NCBI GenBank assembly: GCA_020216985.1
Contig: JAIWOH010000063.1
Span: 1 to 10,000, forward strand
DNA length: 10,000 bases
Direction of reading: 5' to 3'
DNA from: Nitrospira sp.
GTDB taxonomy: Bacteria > Nitrospirota > Nitrospiria > Nitrospirales > Nitrospiraceae
Below, piece by piece: positions 7,221 through 10,000 of this stretch. Every line of letters starts with the position of its first letter. Position 1 is the first letter of the stretch. Position numbers and translations under genes: made by a program. The notes below the pieces were generated by a model. That model saw only the letters and a list, made by a program, of their open reading frames with translations, was not told the DNA's origin and ran no database searches.

Positions 7221-7850
7221 TCAATCATCGTTATGGTCGCCATCACGATCATGCCCGTGACGCGGGTTACGGCTCTCGATCGGCCCGATCGGATTCCGCT
7301 GCTTCTTCGTGAGCTGCGCCTTGTACCCAACTGGCAACTCCTGCACCCACCCGTTGTAGACGTTGGGCACCGCCATGATGCCCTGAGCGCCAAAGCCCTG
7401 GTTGCCAACAATTTGATCGTCTTTCGGAACGTTGTCATCTGCTAGCACCACAGCTCCAACCACCACCGCATCTTCCGCATTGCCATCGTTGTTTGGATCA
7501 TAGTCCAACACGATCAATCGATTGGCGAACTTGCCGGTGACATAGGCATAGTAGCCGCCGCCTTTCTTGGCGCCGAAGTTCACGCCGTGGCAGCCTGGAT
7601 CACAGGGGATCATCTTGACCAACGTATCCGTCGCAGTATCGATGATGGTGATCGTCCCCGTCAGTGTGTTCCCCTGAATCGCGAACTTCCCATCCGGGCT
7701 CACCGGCGCTTGAACCGAGAACCCGCCGATCGGACCGGTGCTATCTCCAGTCACCGGATTGTAGTTTCCATTCAACAGCAAGCCGATGTCCTTGATCTTC
7801 TGCCCCGGCACGCAACTGCCCGCCGACTTCGGATATTGCCCGCACATCAC
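7221..7850 (-). CDS. Beta-propeller (YVTN-type) protein, C-terminal part
   Basis: This 209-residue frame opens with GTG at 7850, overlapping the TGA of the upstream frame by 3 bases. It has no Shine-Dalgarno or signal peptide of its own, so I read it as the C-terminal half of one protein whose frame is broken. Propeller blades are visible: SPDGKFAIQGNTLTGTITII followed by DTATDTLVK (51-79), and CHGVNFG followed by YAYVTGKFANRLIVLDYD (87-118), with the Y-V-T-x and L-I-V-L-D pattern of YVTN repeats, and a third near 154-171 (GAQGIMAVPNVYNG). The tail at 195-209 is rich in His and Asp (RHGHDRDGDHNDD) and could bind metal. Cysteines at 83 and 87 precede the His of one blade. Function is not known; YVTN propellers are often exported or surface proteins. 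Confidence 0.7.
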   Translation of the reverse strand: MMCGQYPKSAGSCVPGQKIKDIGLLLNGNYNPVTGDSTGPIGGFSVQAPVSPDGKFAIQGNTLTGTITIIDTATDTLVKMIPCDPGCHGVNFGAKKGGGYYAYVTGKFANRLIVLDYDPNNDGNAEDAVVVGAVVLADDNVPKDDQIVGNQGFGAQGIMAVPNVYNGWVQELPVGYKAQLTKKQRNPIGPIESRNPRHGHDRDGDHNDD

Positions 7851-8713
7851 CGAAACGGTGTGGCCCAGAAGTTTGACACATAGTTCTTGCTCGAATCCGC
7901 CATCATGCCGGTCGCTATGGGCAACACGCCGCTCGGCTCTTGATCCAGGATGACGTCGTTATTGAAGTCATAGAGCGTCGAGTCGCCCGTATTCGAGTTC
8001 GGCGTCACCATTGACTTGCCATCAAACCCCATCCAGTGCGCATGGGGCTGGGTTTGCTTGCTCCCGGCAACCTGAAACAGCGGAATGAATCGGTTGATAT
8101 TGAGCAGACCGGTGGCGGGATCGCGATTCAACTCCACCATGGTATCGTCGCCGTTGCATCCCCCATGCACTTGCTGCGTGTCCACCCGCGTCATCACATG
8201 AGCCGGGTCATAGCATTTCTTGCCGTTGAATTTCGGATCATTGACCGCAGGTCCATTGACAAGATCGATCTCTTGCATGAGGTTTCCGTTATGCCGGTTG
8301 ATCACGTAGAGACTGTTGCCGTGCCACTCCGTCTGATAGATCTGCTTTTGATCGTGGCTGGTCCAGAGATTGTGCCCGTTATTCATCTTCTGCTGAGGGA
8401 GCGCGATCTTTCGCTTCACCTTCCAACTCGTGGCCGACACTACGGTCATCATCCCGGGAAACCACGCTTCTTTCCCAGCAGACAATTCGTAGACGGTATC
8501 GACCCACACTTCGCCGATCTCCTTCGTCTGAGGTGTCCGTTGTTTCTCAATGATCCCTCCATCGATGTGCTTCGTCGCCACGAAATAGTTCTGCATGGCG
8601 GCATTCAGATTCGGGATCGAGAGAGTCCCCAACCGGACCGGGACTTCTGGATATTGCGGCGCGTAGGGAATTCCGACCTTGGTGTAATCCTTCCAGTTGT
8701 TCAGATTGGTCAC
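7847..8713 (-). CDS. Beta-propeller protein, N-terminal part, apparently without its own 5' end
   Basis: The frame (288 residues from a GTG at 8713) holds several propeller-like blades, for example SLYVINRHNGNLMQEIDL (134-151), and His residues near strand starts: GHNLWTSHD (113-121), TEWHGN (128-133), PHAHWMGFDGKS (223-234). It ends at YVSNFWATPFR, in the middle of what should be a blade, and the next frame continues with VMCGQYP after a one-base shift. The start is doubtful: no Shine-Dalgarno precedes the GTG, no ATG lies between it and the in-frame stop near 8804, and no signal peptide is seen. So the gene either lost its 5' end, carries a second frameshift upstream, or is a cytosolic variant. 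It lies directly downstream of the tRNA-Glu gene on the same strand. Whether it is expressed is unclear. Confidence 0.65.
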   Translation of the reverse strand: MTNLNNWKDYTKVGIPYAPQYPEVPVRLGTLSIPNLNAAMQNYFVATKHIDGGIIEKQRTPQTKEIGEVWVDTVYELSAGKEAWFPGMMTVVSATSWKVKRKIALPQQKMNNGHNLWTSHDQKQIYQTEWHGNSLYVINRHNGNLMQEIDLVNGPAVNDPKFNGKKCYDPAHVMTRVDTQQVHGGCNGDDTMVELNRDPATGLLNINRFIPLFQVAGSKQTQPHAHWMGFDGKSMVTPNSNTGDSTLYDFNNDVILDQEPSGVLPIATGMMADSSKNYVSNFWATPFR

Positions 8714-8824
8714 AATCGTAGCTATGGTAAGGCCGTTCTGAAAAGACGTCGAAACACACCCGGCTCTTGTGGAGTCACCTATGTGTGGCCATGGACAAGG
8801 AACTCACGATACGCGCGAGCAGTG

Positions 8825-8902
8825 TGGTGGTCCCAACGGGATTCGAACCCGTGTTTAAGCCTTGAGAGGGCTCCGTCCTAGGCCAGGCTAGACGATGGGA
8901 CC
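8825..8902 (-). tRNA. tRNA-Glu (anticodon CTC), CCA encoded
   Basis: The minus strand folds into a cloverleaf: acceptor GGTCCCA pairs with TGGGACC, the anticodon stem GAGCC/GGCTT encloses the loop CTCTCAA with anticodon CTC (reads GAG), and the T arm is ACGGG-TTCGAAT-CCCGT. The discriminator A is followed by genomic CCA (8825-8827). It resembles bacterial tRNA-Glu, including the D arm beginning GTCTAG. The gene ends about 110 bases before the beta-propeller frame. Confidence 0.95.
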
Positions 8903-9077
8903 ATCCTTGTTCGTGATACGCCCCTCAACACTGGGAAACCGTGCTGACGGCGTGGAGTACCGAGAAGAAGACAAGATTGGCAAGGACGGTAGCATAGGGC
9001 CTTCGGGCTTTGCAATGGGAGCGACCGGGGAGCGACCCTCGTTCTTTCAGCGTTCTCCCTTGCCTTCTTTCACCCTC

Positions 9078-9106
9078 TTGACAGGAACACCCCATCGGCC
9101 TAGCCT
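9078..9106 (+). promoter_or_regulatory. Candidate promoter of the gene at 9174
   Basis: A perfect TTGACA (9078-9083) is followed, after 17 bases, by TAGCCT (9101-9106), which matches the -10 at only 3 of 6 positions. A promoter with a good -35 and a poor -10 often needs an activator. Transcription would begin near 9113, inside the palindrome at 9107-9133. Confidence 0.35.
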
Positions 9107-9133
9107 GCTTCTCTGCCGCGTTGGCAGAGAAGC
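9107..9133. repeat. Perfect inverted repeat, candidate operator or 5'-end hairpin
   Basis: GCTTCTCTGCC (9107-9117) and GGCAGAGAAGC (9123-9133) are perfect complements around a 5-base spacer GCGTT. No T tract follows on either strand, so it is not a typical terminator. It abuts the -10 of the promoter at 9078-9106, a position where a repressor dimer would block transcription; a transcript-end hairpin is the alternative. Confidence 0.5.
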
Positions 9134-9173
9134 CGTGTCTCGTGGACCTGCGGTGCTTCGTTCGCGGCCAACC

Positions 9174-9746
9174 ATGAAAGAGAATTTCTTTCCATCTTTT
9201 CCAGGAACATCGGCAAGTCGAACGAGCTTCGAAGGGAAGGGCCTGCGCCAACAGCGATTCGAGCTGCTCATCGGCTCCAACGTGTTCCGCGACACCAACG
9301 GCGTGGTGAGGATTGAGGAGAAGGAACAGCTCGTCTTGGAATGGCGGCCCGACGAGGGGCTGTTGCTCATGACGGTGGATCTGTACGACGAGCACGGCAT
9401 CCACGTCGCGCACCTGCGGCGAAATGTGTTGGTGGTGAACCGGTCCGGGCAATTCGGCATTGAAGCCCATCGTTCAGGGGACAGCATCGAGAATGATCCT
9501 CCTTGGGTTCGGCTGTTCGATACCCGATCCGGACTTTCCGTACTTGAAGTCCGAATGACTTCCGAGCATCGAGTGCACATCGCTTCCGGCCGGTTCCATT
9601 CACATCGCGGCACGCCGGTGGAGATTACCCCTCACTATTGTCGCCTCGGCTCACAGGCGACATTGTTCGGTGAAATCGTCGAAGCCCGAGGCGGCATGGT
9701 CGTCCTCGGCTCAGAACGGTCGCGACCGTTTTCTCCCTCGCCATGA
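9174..9746 (+). CDS. Hypothetical protein, strand-rich, family not recognised
   Basis: The ATG at 9174 opens 190 codons. There is no signal peptide or membrane segment. From residue 25 to 157 the sequence alternates hydrophobic and polar residues as in a beta-sheet domain: RFELLIGSNVFRDTNGVVRI (28-47), QLVLEW (52-57), LLLMTVDLYDEHGIHVAHLR (63-82), then a second part with VRLFDTRSGLSVLEVRM (112-128) and RVHIASGRFHSHRGTPVEIT (133-152). The two halves may be related sandwich-like layers. Only one Cys (156) occurs, so a metal-ribbon role is unlikely. The start lacks a clear Shine-Dalgarno; the frame is open further upstream but that part looks non-coding and runs into the tRNA. I cannot assign a function. 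Confidence 0.7.
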   Translation: MKENFFPSFPGTSASRTSFEGKGLRQQRFELLIGSNVFRDTNGVVRIEEKEQLVLEWRPDEGLLLMTVDLYDEHGIHVAHLRRNVLVVNRSGQFGIEAHRSGDSIENDPPWVRLFDTRSGLSVLEVRMTSEHRVHIASGRFHSHRGTPVEITPHYCRLGSQATLFGEIVEARGGMVVLGSERSRPFSPSP

Positions 9747-9834
9747 TCTTCGACGATGATCGCGCAATCGATCTTTCGCGGAGTCTCGTTGCCCTTCGGA
9801 ATAAACGGCGTCATTCGCCCTCACGATGAGCTCT

Positions 9835-9854
9835 GCGCGACGGGGGCGTCGCGC
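9835..9854. repeat. GC-rich hairpin before the last gene
   Basis: GCGCGACG (9835-9842) and CGTCGCGC (9847-9854) are perfect complements around a GGGG loop. It lies 22 bases before the ATG at 9877 and 90 bases after the stop of the previous gene. No T tract follows, so it is not a classical terminator; it may be a leader hairpin or chance in GC-rich DNA. Confidence 0.35.
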
Positions 9855-9876
9855 GCAACATGACGCGGATCTTCTC

Positions 9877-10000
9877 ATGACGGATTTTCTCAAACCCACC
9901 GTCCAGGCCTTCCTCGTCTGCGACCAGGTCATTGAGGACAGTGTGACCAGAAAGAAGAGCCTGATTGGTCTGTTTACCCATCTTCAGTCTCCGGTCTTTC
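9877..10000 (+). CDS. N-terminal part of a DUF6941-like protein (runs off window)
   Basis: An ATG at 9877 opens a frame that stays open to the window edge, giving 41 residues. The sequence TVQAFLVCDQVIEDSVTRKK followed by SLIGLFTHLQSPVF resembles the N-terminus of DUF6941 proteins, which typically have a strand containing a Cys-Asp pair, then a lysine-containing turn, then S-L-I-G-x-F-x-x-I. That family has no established function. GGA 7-9 bases upstream is only a weak ribosome binding site. The assignment is from memory of the motif and the fragment is short. Confidence 0.6.
   Translation, partial: MTDFLKPTVQAFLVCDQVIEDSVTRKKSLIGLFTHLQSPVF

Larger units (their letters stand above)
8903..9173. 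other. Intergenic region between tRNA-Glu and the gene at 9174
   Basis: This 271-base stretch should hold the minus-strand promoter of the tRNA, which I could not identify with confidence, and the plus-strand promoter and palindrome of the next gene (9078-9133). A plus-strand frame crosses it but would begin inside the tRNA, so I do not accept it as coding. Confidence 0.5.

Noticed and set aside
8036..8881. Long plus-strand frame (281 codons) opposite the beta-propeller gene
   Set aside because: It runs into the tRNA-Glu gene and mirrors the propeller frame; no ribosome binding site or protein family seen.
8895..9173. N-terminal extension of the 9174 gene by 93 codons
   Set aside because: The start would lie inside tRNA-Glu, and the segment covers a promoter and palindrome; its sequence looks non-coding compared with the part after the ATG at 9174.
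9711..9932. Minus-strand frame overlapping the end of the 9174 gene and the last gene
   Set aside because: Arg-rich translation with no ribosome binding site, overlapping two better candidates.

Overview
The window looks like chromosomal DNA of a Gram-negative bacterium with moderately high GC. The style of several proteins (the outer-membrane efflux protein, the pyruvoyl arginine decarboxylase plus agmatinase pair, the small CxxC protein next to an aldehyde dehydrogenase) reminds me of Nitrospira/Nitrospirota. That assignment rests on recognition and was not searched. Most genes are housekeeping or metabolic, and I see no transposase, integrase, phage gene or CRISPR array.

Layout: (1) 1-750, minus strand, the N-terminal part of a TolC-type outer-membrane efflux protein, cut by the window edge. 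(2) 905-1801, plus strand, an NhaR-type LysR regulator divergent from it. (3) 1865-4178, minus strand, a three-gene group read in the order pyruvoyl-dependent arginine decarboxylase, agmatinase, RluF-type 23S rRNA pseudouridine synthase. The first two enzymes form a complete arginine to agmatine to putrescine plus urea route. (4) 4351-6090, minus strand, a small two-CxxC (zinc-ribbon-like) protein followed closely by an NAD(P)-dependent aldehyde dehydrogenase. (5) 6240-6878, minus strand, an exported DsbA-family thiol-disulfide protein with a good promoter upstream; a possible 21-residue ORF lies just after it. (6) 7221-8713, minus strand, a beta-propeller (YVTN-type) gene split into two overlapping frames, with no visible signal peptide, followed by a clear intrinsic terminator. 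(7) 8825-8902, minus strand, tRNA-Glu(CTC) with encoded CCA. (8) 9174-9746, plus strand, an unrecognised 190-residue protein behind a promoter whose start region overlaps a perfect palindrome. (9) 9877-10000, plus strand, the beginning of a protein resembling DUF6941, cut by the window edge.

The most coherent functional unit is the putrescine operon. The places most worth a second look are the broken beta-propeller gene beside the tRNA, the palindromic operator candidate near 9120, the tiny ORF near 6200, and the NhaR regulator facing an efflux gene instead of an antiporter gene. I found no convincing wholly new system.
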